64,000 nucleotides of DNA from assembly GCA_902362925.1 (NCBI GenBank), contig CABIYL010000001.1; one strand, given 5' to 3'. Below are positions 35,117 to 43,327 of this stretch, in pieces; the stretch's first letter is position 1, and each line of letters begins with the position of its first letter. The DNA is from Pseudoflavonifractor sp902362925 (GTDB taxonomy: Bacteria; Bacillota; Clostridia; Oscillospirales; Oscillospiraceae). The notes beneath the pieces were generated by a model, which saw only the letters and a list, made by a program, of their open reading frames with translations, was not told the DNA's origin and ran no database searches. Both the position numbers and the translations under genes were made by a program.

Positions 35117-35411
35117 AAAAAAGCGCCCCTGTCTCCAAAAAGAGACAAAGGCGCAAACCTCTGCGGTACCACTCTTCTTGCCGCAGGCATGCTGCGGCCG
35201 CTCAAGCCGGCGGATAACGGCGCCGCCCGTACCGGCTTAGTGGGGTCAGGCCCGTTCAGCCGGAGGCTCCGAGGTGATTTTCGTCCGTCCGCCTCTCCGC
35301 CTTTCACCAAAACGGCGGCTCTCTGGGCAGGTTGGGCCGGATTACTCTTCCTCTTCCTTGCGTTTGCTGTATGAATGAAAAACACGGAGAAACACCCGTA
35401 AGGGCGTTTCT
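35117..35411 (-). promoter_or_regulatory. Isoleucine T-box riboswitch
   Basis: On the - strand the conserved T-box sequence AGAGTGGTACCGCAGAG lies at about 35156-35172. It is followed by a terminator stem (GCGCC...GAGACA with T6; 35117-35155). Stem I holds GGTGAAAGGC and the specifier region GAAAATCACCTCGGAGC, where ATC (35276-35278) is the Ile codon placed just before the conserved ACC...GGAGC. Uncharged tRNA-Ile should stabilise the antiterminator and switch on the SepF-like gene and ileS. An apparent reading frame through this leader is not a gene. Confidence 0.92.
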
Positions 35412-35417
35412 CCGTGT
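35377..35417 (-). terminator. Terminator of divIVA, overlapping the T-box promoter start
   Basis: ACACGGAGAAAC and GTTTCTCCGTGT arms with T5 on the - strand. The predicted start of the T-box transcript falls inside the first arm, so readthrough from divIVA and new initiation are separated within a few bases. Confidence 0.75.
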
Positions 35418-35446
35418 ATCTTACCTGTTTTCCCCGGTTATGTCAA
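35418..35446 (-). promoter_or_regulatory. Promoter of the T-box / ileS operon
   Basis: On the - strand, a perfect TTGACA (35441-35446), a 17-base spacer and TAAGAT (35418-35423), immediately after the divIVA stop. Confidence 0.75.
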
Positions 35447-35452
35447 GGGGAA

Positions 35453-36247
35453 TCACTTGATTTCGTAATCTTTTCCGAATTTCAGGTTGCTGAAGTCAAT
35501 GCGGCGGGTGGGGGAGTCGTCCTCATCCTCCTCGTCCTCATCGTGGCGGCGGGCCCGGCGGTCATTCCGGTCGCTCCGGTGCTCCCGGCGGGGCTCAGGC
35601 TGCTCCTCCTTGTCCTTCCGGTCCATGCCCAGCAGCTCGGCGTACAGGCCGCCGTCCTCCTGGACCTCCTGCTCCGGCTCCTCCTCAGGCACCTCGTCCT
35701 CCACCTGGGGCAGCTCGCCGGTCTCCTCCTCCACAATCTTCTCCATGGAGGACTGGATGTCCCGGGCGGTCTGCTCGGTCTGGTTGGGGGCGGGCGCGGT
35801 CAGCTGGGACAGACCGTTGAGGTAGTCCATCTCGTGCTGATAGAGGTCCTTCAGCTTGGCCACATAGGCGGCGGTGGCCTCCTTGGCGGCGCTCAGACGC
35901 AGCTGCTCGTTCTCCAGCTCCTGGCGCAGGGCGTCAATCTTGGCACGGGCCTCACCCTCGGCGGTGCCGATGAGCTGGGCACGCTTCTCCTCCGCCTCGC
36001 GGACAATCTCGTCCGCCGTACGCTGGGCAGCCAGCAGGGCCTTGCGCATGCCCTCCTCGGTGGAACGGTACTCCTCCACCTTCTCCACCAGCACCTTCAT
36101 CTTGCTCTTGAGCAGGGCGTTCTCCTTGTAGAGGGCGGTGTAGTCCTCGGTGAGCTGGTCCAGGAACTCGTCCACCATGGCCATGTTGTAGCCGCCGAAG
36201 TTCGCCTTGGCAAACGCGTGCTGAGAGACTTCCTGTGGTGTCATCAT
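35453..36247 (-). CDS. divIVA: DivIVA domain cell division protein
   Basis: A 264-residue coiled-coil protein. The N-terminal MTPQEVSQHAFAKANFGGYN is the membrane-curvature-binding DivIVA head, and residues 30-140 are a long coiled coil (KSKMKVLVEKVEEYRS). The C-terminal half is acidic and ends in a highly charged stretch (RREHRSDRNDRRARRHDEDE). ATG at 36247 is preferred because the GGGGG site lies 8 bases in front; a TTG at 36253 is too close. It localises to negatively curved membrane at poles and septa and organises division or growth proteins. It sits in the conserved division cluster with sepF and yggS. Confidence 0.9.
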   Translation of the reverse strand: MMTPQEVSQHAFAKANFGGYNMAMVDEFLDQLTEDYTALYKENALLKSKMKVLVEKVEEYRSTEEGMRKALLAAQRTADEIVREAEEKRAQLIGTAEGEARAKIDALRQELENEQLRLSAAKEATAAYVAKLKDLYQHEMDYLNGLSQLTAPAPNQTEQTARDIQSSMEKIVEEETGELPQVEDEVPEEEPEQEVQEDGGLYAELLGMDRKDKEEQPEPRREHRSDRNDRRARRHDEDEEDEDDSPTRRIDFSNLKFGKDYEIK

Positions 36248-36340
36248 ATCCAATTCCCCCGTTTCTCTTTAAAAAAGGGTATAAAATGTCTGCCCCAGCC
36301 GGTACTGCGCACCGTCCGGGGACGGCTTTTATCGCTCTGT

Positions 36341-36826
36341 TTAGAAATACAGCCCGTTGTTCTCCAGCTCGTCGATTAAATCGCCGAGAATGTCCACGTT
36401 GTAGGGCGTGATGATGTAGGTGGAGATAGCCACCTTCTTGATCTTGCCCTCGTTGGCGTAGGCCACACCGGACAGGAAGTCCAGCAGGCGGCGGGCGATG
36501 TCCTTATTGGTCTGCTCCAGATTGAGCACCACGGTGCGCTTCTCACGCAGGTGGTCGGCAATCTCGGCGGCGTTCTCGAAGCGGTCGGGCTTCACCAGCA
36601 CCACCTGGAGCTGAGTGGTGGTGTGGATGTTGACCACCTTGTTGCTCCGGCGGGGCTCCTCCTGCTGGAAGATGCTGCCGGAATTGTCCATCTTGGCGGA
36701 GGCGCTCTTCTCCCGGCGCTCGGCCCGGTCGCCCCGGGTCACCGGCTCATAGTCCTCCTCATAATCCTCGTCATCCTCGTCCTCATAGGGACGGGCAAGG
36801 CGCTTCAGTTCGTCAATAAAACCCAT
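36341..36826 (-). CDS. sepF: Cell division protein SepF
   Basis: A 161-residue protein, the usual length. The N-terminal amphipathic helix MGFIDELKRLARPYED binds the membrane. An acidic linker (EDEDDEDYEEDYEP) and then the FtsZ-binding beta-rich SepF domain (about 72-155) follow, with VVLVKPDRFENAAEIADHL and LLDFLSGVAYANEGKIKKV. It tethers and arranges FtsZ filaments at the septum. It lies between yggS and divIVA, all on the - strand. Confidence 0.95.
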   Translation of the reverse strand: MGFIDELKRLARPYEDEDDEDYEEDYEPVTRGDRAERREKSASAKMDNSGSIFQQEEPRRSNKVVNIHTTTQLQVVLVKPDRFENAAEIADHLREKRTVVLNLEQTNKDIARRLLDFLSGVAYANEGKIKKVAISTYIITPYNVDILGDLIDELENNGLYF

Positions 36827-36845
36827 GGTCGGTTACCCCCATTTA

Positions 36846-37562
36846 TCAGCCTTGGTTCTGCTTTGCCATGGGCGGCCGGGGGCCGAAAAGGGCGGTGCCC
36901 ACCCGCACGTGGGTGGCGCCCTCCCGCACGGCGTCCTCATAGTCGCCGCTCATTCCCATGGACAGGCAGTCCATATCAGTTCCATTATGGTCCAAAGCCG
37001 TTCTTATGTCAACATAAAGGTGATACATTTCGGCAAAAAAATGTCGGTTTCCTCCGGGAACTGTGGCCACAGGCGGAATGGCCATCAGTCCGCGCAGGCG
37101 GATGTGGGGCAGCTCCGCCGCCAGCCTGGCCAGCTCCAGGGCCTCCTCCGGCGCAGCGCCGCTCTTGGATTCCTCGCCGCCCACATTAATCTCCAGCAGG
37201 ATGTCCTGCACCAGATCCAGCTTGGCCGCCTGGGCCTCCACCGCCTCCAGCAGGCGGCGGGAGTCGATGGACTCAATCATATCCACCCGGCCCACCACAT
37301 ATTTGACCTTATTGGTCTGGAGGTGGCCGATAAAGTGGAGGGCGGCGCCGGCGTAGGCGTCGTCATCCAGATGGGCAGTCATCTCCTGCACCCGGTTCTC
37401 GCCGCAGACCGTGATGCCGGCGGCAATGGCCTGCCGGATGGTGTCCGAGGTCTGGACCTTGGTGGCCGCCACCAGGGTGACCTCCGCCGCTTCCCGGCCC
37501 ACCTCCAACGCGGCGGCGGCAATCTTTCTCTTTACAGCTTCCACACGTTCCGGCAGCGACAT
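36846..37562 (-). CDS. yggS: YggS family pyridoxal phosphate homeostasis protein
   Basis: A 238-residue single-domain PLP-binding TIM-barrel protein (PLPBP). Lys35 in LVAATKVQ is the PLP lysine; ENRVQEM, HFIGHLQTNKVK and SMGMSGDYEDAV followed by RVGTALFG are the classic signatures. It keeps PLP and amino-acid pools balanced and has no known catalytic activity. It is part of the sepF-divIVA division cluster (ylmE position in Bacillus). Confidence 0.95.
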   Translation of the reverse strand: MSLPERVEAVKRKIAAAALEVGREAAEVTLVAATKVQTSDTIRQAIAAGITVCGENRVQEMTAHLDDDAYAGAALHFIGHLQTNKVKYVVGRVDMIESIDSRRLLEAVEAQAAKLDLVQDILLEINVGGEESKSGAAPEEALELARLAAELPHIRLRGLMAIPPVATVPGGNRHFFAEMYHLYVDIRTALDHNGTDMDCLSMGMSGDYEDAVREGATHVRVGTALFGPRPPMAKQNQG

Positions 37563-37595
37563 CGCTCCGCACCTCCATATTCAGGCAAGGGGTTT

Positions 37596-38852
37596 TCAGC
37601 CTCTTACCACTTTTCCGTCATACAGCTCCTCGCCGGAGAGAATAATCTCATCCCCGGCACGGAGGGACCGCTTGGCCTCGTTGTTGTCGCCCGGAGCCAC
37701 CTCCACCGGGTTGACCAGGTAGTAGTCCTCCTCATCGTCCACAATGTCCACCGGCTTGAACTCCGCGAAGGCGCCTACCACCACGTACACGCCCCACTGG
37801 CCCTCCTCATTCTGATAGAGGGCGTTTTTGGGGATGCGGATGCCGGTGGTGCTGCTGTACACCAGGCTCACCGTCTGTTCCCGGAGCAGGGTGGTGTCGG
37901 ACAAAAACTCCTTGCTGGAGAGCACCACCACCACTTTGCCGTTTTCCGGGTCGCTGATGCGCTCCACGGTCATCTCCACCTCGCCGGACCAGTCCCGGGA
38001 AAAGCGGACGGTGGCTTTCTTGTTGGAGTCCCGGAGATTTGCCAGCTCACCTGCGTCGGCTTCGTCCAGCTCGCAGACAAAATACCACTTGGTGCTGGTG
38101 ATCAGCTTGCCGATGGTGCCGTCCTCCGGGTTCACGGTGGTTCCCTGCAGCTGTCTGAGCTGGGAAGGGGTGAGGGTCTCCAGCATGGCCGGGGTGATGA
38201 CGCTCTCCCAGCCGTCCACCATGCCGGAGAAAATGCCGGACCGGTCGGCTATCACGGCGGTGGTGTCCTGTCCGGCGGCGGTCACCAGGCTCTGAATCTG
38301 GGTCTCCAGCTCCGTCTTTGCGCTCTGAAGTTCGGTAATATCCCCGGTAGAGGAGTAGTCCCGCTTATAGACCAGGGTGCGCAGCTCCATGGTGTCGTCT
38401 TCCAGCTGGGTAAAGTCCCGGCTGGCCACAGAGGACCGGAGCGCCGCAATCTGGGTGAGAATTTCCTGGGACAGCTTGGCGTTGTCCGACAGGTCGTCCG
38501 TGTGGCTCAGGGAATAGTTGATCTGCTCCAGCTCCTGGCTGAGGGTATTGAGCTGCTGACGCCGCTCCAGGGCGGAGGCGTCCTGGTAGAGGTAGGCCAC
38601 CGTCTGGCCCACGCCCACACGCTCACCCTCGGCGGGCAGCACGTCCGCAAGCCCAGACCGGGCAGGCAGCACATACTCGTCCCGCACCAGGAAGCCCGTG
38701 GCCTCCGTGGCCTGGTCCAGGGTGTAGGTGTAGCAGGTCATGGTGACCATCCGGTTGGTAAAGCTCTTCCAGGCGTACACAAACAGGTACACCAGTACCG
38801 CGCCCAGCAGCACCAACATGACTGCACGGTTGACGATTTTGCCCTCTTTCAT
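37596..38852 (-). CDS. HlyD-like membrane fusion/adaptor protein of the division cluster
   Basis: A 418-residue protein with a single N-terminal helix (about residues 9-28) and an extracytoplasmic body. FLVRDEYVLPARSGLADVLPAEGERV resembles the first half of a lipoyl/barrel-sandwich domain, followed by an alpha-helical hairpin (about 95-215, EQINYSLSHTDDLSDN...) and beta domains ending with GDEIILSGEELYDGKVVRG. Similar proteins are commonly placed upstream of yggS-sepF in Clostridia, without a linked exporter, so a cell-envelope role in division is inferred rather than transport. Start ATG at 38852 follows AGGAGCATCCC. Confidence 0.78.
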   Translation of the reverse strand: MKEGKIVNRAVMLVLLGAVLVYLFVYAWKSFTNRMVTMTCYTYTLDQATEATGFLVRDEYVLPARSGLADVLPAEGERVGVGQTVAYLYQDASALERRQQLNTLSQELEQINYSLSHTDDLSDNAKLSQEILTQIAALRSSVASRDFTQLEDDTMELRTLVYKRDYSSTGDITELQSAKTELETQIQSLVTAAGQDTTAVIADRSGIFSGMVDGWESVITPAMLETLTPSQLRQLQGTTVNPEDGTIGKLITSTKWYFVCELDEADAGELANLRDSNKKATVRFSRDWSGEVEMTVERISDPENGKVVVVLSSKEFLSDTTLLREQTVSLVYSSTTGIRIPKNALYQNEEGQWGVYVVVGAFAEFKPVDIVDDEEDYYLVNPVEVAPGDNNEAKRSLRAGDEIILSGEELYDGKVVRG

Positions 38853-38910
38853 GGGATGCTCCTCCAGGGAATTGAAAAATCTGTCTCTAAAAATCGCATG
38901 GTGTCAATAT

Positions 38911-39298
38911 AGGCCTTCCCGCTGAGGAAAGGTGCCCCCACATGGGGCGAGTGAGGGGAACGGCCTCCGGCGGGGTACTTTTCNNNNNNNNNNNNNNNNN
39001 NNNNNNNNNNNNNNNNNNNNNNNNNNNNNNNNNNNNNNNNNNNNNNNNNNNNNNNNNNNNNNNNNNNNNNNNNNNNNNNNNNNNNNNNNNNNNNNNNNNN
39101 NNNNNNNNNNNNNNNNNNNNNNNNNNNNNNNNNNNNNNNNNNNNNNNNNNNNNNNNNNNNNNNNNNNNNNNNNNNNNNNNNNNNNNNNNNNNNNNNNNNN
39201 NNNTGAAACTGGTTGCGGTTCAAGAACCTTTCTCAATGCCGCACTTGGCTTCTGCGCCGTGGTTCAGTCCCTGCTCGAACGGGCTTGCCGCGTTAAAC
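38911..39298. repeat. Dispersed intergenic repeat, copy 2 (interrupted by gap)
   Basis: Begins with GGCCTTCCCGCTGAGGAAAGGTGCCCCC and GAGTGAGGGGAACGGCC, enters the N run exactly at GGTACTTTTC (the left arm of the hairpin seen in copy 1), and resumes with a tail CAATGCCGCACTTGG...CTGCGCCGTGG...GAACGGGCTTGCCGCG that matches copy 1. It abuts the hfq stop codon. Confidence 0.75.
38984..39203. other. Assembly gap (220 N)
   Basis: Lies inside the dispersed repeat; the break coincides with a hairpin arm, so it is probably caused by the repeat. Confidence 0.99.
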
Positions 39299-39526
39299 AC
39301 TTACGCTCTGGTTCATATCCACAGGCCGCTCGGGGGTAATGGTGGAAATTGCGTGCTTATAGATCATCTGTTGCTTGCCGTCGGTGATAAGAAACACCAC
39401 AAAGGCGTCGAAGCCGGCCACCTGGCCCCGGAGCTGATAGCCGTTCATCAAAAAGAATGTGACATTGGCCCGGGTACGGTTCAGGCGGGTGAGGAAGAGG
39501 TCCTGGAGATTGTTTGTCTTCTGCAT
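39293..39526 (-). CDS. hfq: RNA chaperone Hfq
   Basis: A 77-residue Sm-like protein. ATG at 39526 gives the standard N-terminus (MQKTNNLQDLFLTRLNRTR); an upstream in-frame start at 39565 adds unrelated residues. Sm1 (VTFFLMNGYQLRGQVAGFD) and Sm2 (QMIYKHAISTITPERP; KHAIST is the family's YKHAI motif) are intact. It forms a hexamer that matches sRNAs to mRNAs. It directly follows miaA, the usual order. Confidence 0.95.
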   Translation of the reverse strand: MQKTNNLQDLFLTRLNRTRANVTFFLMNGYQLRGQVAGFDAFVVFLITDGKQQMIYKHAISTITPERPVDMNQSVSV

Positions 39527-39574
39527 ACTAAGTACATTCCTTTCTCTCTGGTGGGACAGGCCCACGGAATGCCC

Positions 39575-40516
39575 TTATAGTAATCCAGTTTCTTCCAAAT
39601 ATGCTGTCGAATTTTGTAGTGCCATTGAAAAATCTGGTATTTTCTCCCAGGTAATCCACTTCACCGACGGCTCACGGCGGAACCAGGTCAGCTGCCGCTT
39701 GGCGTACTGCCGGGAGCGGAGCTTAATCTCCTCCGCGGCCTCAGCCACCGCTCGGCCCTCCCGCAGAGCGGCAACCATCTCCTTGTAGCCGATGGCCTGC
39801 ATGGCGGTGCAGCTCTCCGGCACGCCGGAGGACAGCAGGTCCTCCACCTCTTCCACCAGTCCGGCGGCCATCATCTGGTCCACCCGGCGGTCGATGCGCT
39901 CCCACATGTCCGCCCGGTCGGCAAAGGTCAGGCCGATGCGCACGGCCTCATACCGGGGCGGCAGGGCGGCGGTGCGGCGGTCGTGCTCGGTGATGGTCTC
40001 GCCGGTCTCGTGCCACACCTCCAGCGCCCGGATAATCCGCTTCTCGTCGGCCAGGTGGAGTTTGGCTGCCCGCTGGGGGTCCACCTGCTCCAGCTCCCGG
40101 TAGAGCACCTCAATGCCCTCCCGCTCGGCCCGGTCCTGGAGCTTCTGGCGCCACTGGCCGGTGAAGGCGGCAAACTCCCGCCCGGCCAGCAGATTGTCAA
40201 TATAAAGCCCGGTTCCCCCCGCCACAATGGGCGGCTTTCCCCGGGAGAGAATATCCTCCACGCAGGCGGTGGCGTCGGCGACATAGCGGGCCACCGAATA
40301 GTCCTCACCGGGGTCGGCCACGTCCAGCATGTGGTGGGGCACCCCGTCCATCTCCTCCGCCGTGGGCTTGGCGGTGCCGATATCCATGCGGCGGTAAATC
40401 TGCATGGAGTCGGCGCTCACCACCTCGCCCCCTGTCGCCTTGGCCAGCGCCACCGCCAGGGCGGTCTTGCCTGAGGCGGTGGGGCCGCAGATGACCAGCA
40501 GCTTGGCCACGGTCAC
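39575..40516 (-). CDS. miaA: tRNA dimethylallyltransferase
   Basis: A 313-residue enzyme, normal length. It adds the dimethylallyl group to N6 of A37 in tRNAs that read UNN codons. The P-loop is GPTASGKTAL; SADSMQIYRRMDIGTAKP is the second signature and GGTGLYIDNLLAG the third. MiaB, encoded upstream in the same operon, then methylthiolates the product. AAAGGAGCTGTGACC precedes the ATG. Confidence 0.97.
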   Translation of the reverse strand: MTVAKLLVICGPTASGKTALAVALAKATGGEVVSADSMQIYRRMDIGTAKPTAEEMDGVPHHMLDVADPGEDYSVARYVADATACVEDILSRGKPPIVAGGTGLYIDNLLAGREFAAFTGQWRQKLQDRAEREGIEVLYRELEQVDPQRAAKLHLADEKRIIRALEVWHETGETITEHDRRTAALPPRYEAVRIGLTFADRADMWERIDRRVDQMMAAGLVEEVEDLLSSGVPESCTAMQAIGYKEMVAALREGRAVAEAAEEIKLRSRQYAKRQLTWFRREPSVKWITWEKIPDFSMALQNSTAYLEETGLL

Positions 40517-40532
40517 AGCTCCTTTCTGTTCG

Positions 40533-42572
40533 TCATGCCCGCTTGAACTGCTTCTCCAGCTGTCCGCGGGTCATCTCAATGGCCACCGGGCGGCCGTGGG
40601 GACAGTACTTGACCTCTCCCCGCATCACCGCCCCGGCCACCTTCTCCAGCTCCTGGGGGCCGTTCTTCTGGCCGCCCTTGATGGCCGCCTTACAGGCCAT
40701 GGTGTGCATCAGCTCATCCCGGGCGGCGTCCGGATTGGCCCGGCCGGTGGTCAGCAGCTTGGCCGCAATCTCCTCCAGGGTGGCGGGCACGTCCTCCGCG
40801 TCCACGTCCCCGGGGGCTGCCCGGACGATGATGGCACCGCCGCCGAAGTCCTCGGCGTCAAAGCCGAACTGGGCGAGCAGCGGCAGGTTCTGGAGCAGCA
40901 CCGCCCCTTCCTCGGCGGGCGGTGTGAACACCGCCGGAGTGAGCAGGTTCTGGACCATGGGCTGGTAGCCCTGGGCCTTGAGTTTGTCGAAATTCATCCG
41001 CTCATGGGCGGCGTGCTTGTCGATGAGCAGGACCTTGTCCCCCTGCTCCACAATGATATAGGTGTTGAGCACCTCGCCGGCCACCCGCCAGGGGATTTCC
41101 TCCTCCTGGGGCTGCTGGGGCACAGGCTCCGGCTGAACCTCAGGCGCAGGAACCTCCTGAACCGGGGGAACCGGCTTCTCCTCCGGCAGCTCCACCGGCT
41201 CCGGGGGGATAACTTTCTTCTCCGGGATGGGTACAGGCGCTTTTTCCGGCGCCGGGGCAACGATTTCCGCAGGTTTTTCCGGCCTTACGGCAGGCTTTTC
41301 CGGTACAGGCCGGGGCGTCTCCCTGACAGGTGTCTGGAAGATTGGTCTGGATTCTGCGGGCCGTGTCTCCGGCTTGGGCCGGGAGACGGGAGCCGCAGGT
41401 GCGGCCGCTTTGGGGGCAGCAAAGTCGTGGAGCGGCAGTCCGCTCTGGGCACTGGCGGCGCTTTTGCGGTACTCCTGGGCCGTCATGGTGCGGAAGGTGG
41501 TCTGGTTGGGGGTGACGGTATCGTGACCGGCAGTGGGGGCCAGCCGTCCGGCAGGACGTCCCACCTGGGCCTGAACGTGGCTCTTGTCCCCCTCCAGGGC
41601 GGAGAGGACGGCATAGTACACAGCGGAGAACACCTGCCGCTCATTGCCGAACTTGACCTCCTGCTTGGTGGGGTGGACGTTCACGTCCACGCCGCTCAGG
41701 CGGCAGGTCAGATGGAGCACGCAGGCGGGGAACTTGCCCACCATCTTCTGGTTCTGATAGGCCTCCTCCAGGGCGGCCATCATGGTGCGGCTCTTCACGT
41801 ACCGGCCGTTGACGAAGAAGTGCTGATAACCCCGGGTGGGGCGGCAGCATGCGGGCAGGGAGGTGAAGCCGGTGACCGTCATATCCTCCCCGGAGCCCTT
41901 CACCTCAATGAGGCCCAGGGCCAGGTCCCGGCCCAGGACGGAGTAAACGGCGCTCTTCATCTGGCCGTCACCGGGGGTAAGCAGCTCCTGCTTGCCGTCC
42001 CGCAGGAATTTCATGGACACCTCCGGGTGGGCCAGGGCCAGCCGCTGGACCATGGCGAACACAGCGGCCCCCTCGGCGGCGTCCTTTTTCATGAACTTGA
42101 GCCGGGCGGGGGTGTTGAAGAACAGGTCACGCACCACCATGGTGGTGCCCACGGGGCAGCCCGCCTCTTCCCGGCTGACCACTTCGCCTCCCTCCAGGCT
42201 GAGGGCGGCGCCCAGGTCCTCCTCCGCCGTGCGGGTGAGCAGGTCCACCCGGGACACGGCGGCGATGGCGGCCAGAGCTTCGCCCCGGAAACCCAGGGTG
42301 CCAATGGCCTCCAGGTCGTGCTCGGTGCGGATTTTGCTGGTGGCGTGGCGGAGAAAGGCGGTCTCCGCCTCGTCGGCGGCAATGCCGCAGCCGTTGTCGG
42401 TGACCCGGATAAGGGACATGCCGCCCCTCTGAATCTCCACGGTGACAGTCTCCGCCCCGGCGTCAATGGCGTTTTCCACCAGCTCCTTTACCACGCTGGC
42501 GGGCCGCTCCACCACCTCACCGGCGGCAATCAGGTCGGCGACGTGGGGGTCAAGCTGTTGAATATGCGGCAT
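40533..42572 (-). CDS. mutL: DNA mismatch repair protein MutL
   Basis: A 679-residue protein. ATG at 42572 is preferred: AAGGAGTTCACT sits in front. An ATG at 42590 overlaps the preceding gene's stop. The N-terminal GHKL ATPase has ENAIDAG, DNGCGI and GFRGEAL. A long Pro/Glu/Val-rich linker (about residues 370-490) follows. The C-terminal endonuclease region has DKHAAHERMNFD, ACKAAIKGG and CPHGRP, the metal-binding set of nicking MutL. The first motif deviates from the DQHA(X2)E(X4)E consensus at its second and last positions (Lys, Asp), so nicking activity is likely but not certain. Confidence 0.95.
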   Translation of the reverse strand: MPHIQQLDPHVADLIAAGEVVERPASVVKELVENAIDAGAETVTVEIQRGGMSLIRVTDNGCGIAADEAETAFLRHATSKIRTEHDLEAIGTLGFRGEALAAIAAVSRVDLLTRTAEEDLGAALSLEGGEVVSREEAGCPVGTTMVVRDLFFNTPARLKFMKKDAAEGAAVFAMVQRLALAHPEVSMKFLRDGKQELLTPGDGQMKSAVYSVLGRDLALGLIEVKGSGEDMTVTGFTSLPACCRPTRGYQHFFVNGRYVKSRTMMAALEEAYQNQKMVGKFPACVLHLTCRLSGVDVNVHPTKQEVKFGNERQVFSAVYYAVLSALEGDKSHVQAQVGRPAGRLAPTAGHDTVTPNQTTFRTMTAQEYRKSAASAQSGLPLHDFAAPKAAAPAAPVSRPKPETRPAESRPIFQTPVRETPRPVPEKPAVRPEKPAEIVAPAPEKAPVPIPEKKVIPPEPVELPEEKPVPPVQEVPAPEVQPEPVPQQPQEEEIPWRVAGEVLNTYIIVEQGDKVLLIDKHAAHERMNFDKLKAQGYQPMVQNLLTPAVFTPPAEEGAVLLQNLPLLAQFGFDAEDFGGGAIIVRAAPGDVDAEDVPATLEEIAAKLLTTGRANPDAARDELMHTMACKAAIKGGQKNGPQELEKVAGAVMRGEVKYCPHGRPVAIEMTRGQLEKQFKRA

Positions 42573-42589
42573 AGTGAACTCCTTTTCCA

Positions 42590-43300
42590 TCAGGACGATA
42601 CCCCCCGGACAATGGTGATGAGCTGCGCGGCGTTGAGGACCATATGCAGGCCCACGGCGCTCCAGATGGAGCCGCCGTTGTCATAGCACCAGCACATGGC
42701 CAGGGACATGGGCAGGTACTCCACCGCCAGCAGCAGGTACCGCAGGTCCACCCCGGTGGGCTGGAACACGTACCGCCACACGCAGGAGAGGGCGTACACC
42801 AGGACGGTGACCACATAGGCCAGCGCCCTACTCTCACGGCGGAGGGTGCCGAACAGGAGCCCCCGGAACAATGTCTCTTCGATAAGGGGCATGAGCACCA
42901 CCAGCAGCACGGTGGTGGCGGCGGGGGAGAGGAGGTACTCCTGGAGGTACTGCATGGGGACGGGATTCTCCACCGGCAGGGGCAGCAGCCCCGCCAGGAA
43001 TCCCAGCACCAGCGCCCCCACCAGACCGGTGACAAATGCAAAGCAGTTTTCCGGCAGCCAGTCCACCAGCAGGGAGAACCCGTGGCGCAGGAAAGACCAG
43101 AACACCAGCAGAGCCAGGGCGAAGAGGAGGGCGTAGTACACCACGTTGGCCTCCGCCGCCGGTGCCTCCGCGTCTCCCAGCAGCACCTGCTGGGCCCAGG
43201 CGTTGAGATAGGGGAACACAAGGAGGTACAGGGCGAAGAACACCCATCCCCGTTTCCGCTCCGAGTCGGTCATCTGGGGCCGCCAGGCTCTCTGTGTCAC
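42590..43300 (-). CDS. CPBP family intramembrane metalloprotease
   Basis: A 236-residue protein with about seven hydrophobic segments. The Abi/CPBP motif EETLFRG (with the two Glu and Arg) is near residue 140, and HMVLNAAQL supplies the later His/Asn motif. Related proteases process peptides or proteins inside the membrane, including CAAX-type and bacteriocin-related substrates. It is inserted between mutS and mutL in an otherwise standard operon; its stop overlaps by one base an ATG in front of mutL. The substrate is unknown. Confidence 0.88.
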   Translation of the reverse strand: MTQRAWRPQMTDSERKRGWVFFALYLLVFPYLNAWAQQVLLGDAEAPAAEANVVYYALLFALALLVFWSFLRHGFSLLVDWLPENCFAFVTGLVGALVLGFLAGLLPLPVENPVPMQYLQEYLLSPAATTVLLVVLMPLIEETLFRGLLFGTLRRESRALAYVVTVLVYALSCVWRYVFQPTGVDLRYLLLAVEYLPMSLAMCWCYDNGGSIWSAVGLHMVLNAAQLITIVRGVSS

Positions 43301-43327
43301 AATGTGTCCCTCCTCTCTGCAAAACGG

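Noticed and set aside
35100..35385. Upstream extension of the SepF-like frame (start MFFIHTANARKR)
   Set aside because: The sequence is the T-box leader: specifier, T-box motif and terminator all lie in it. The real start is ATG at 35088 with a ribosome binding site.
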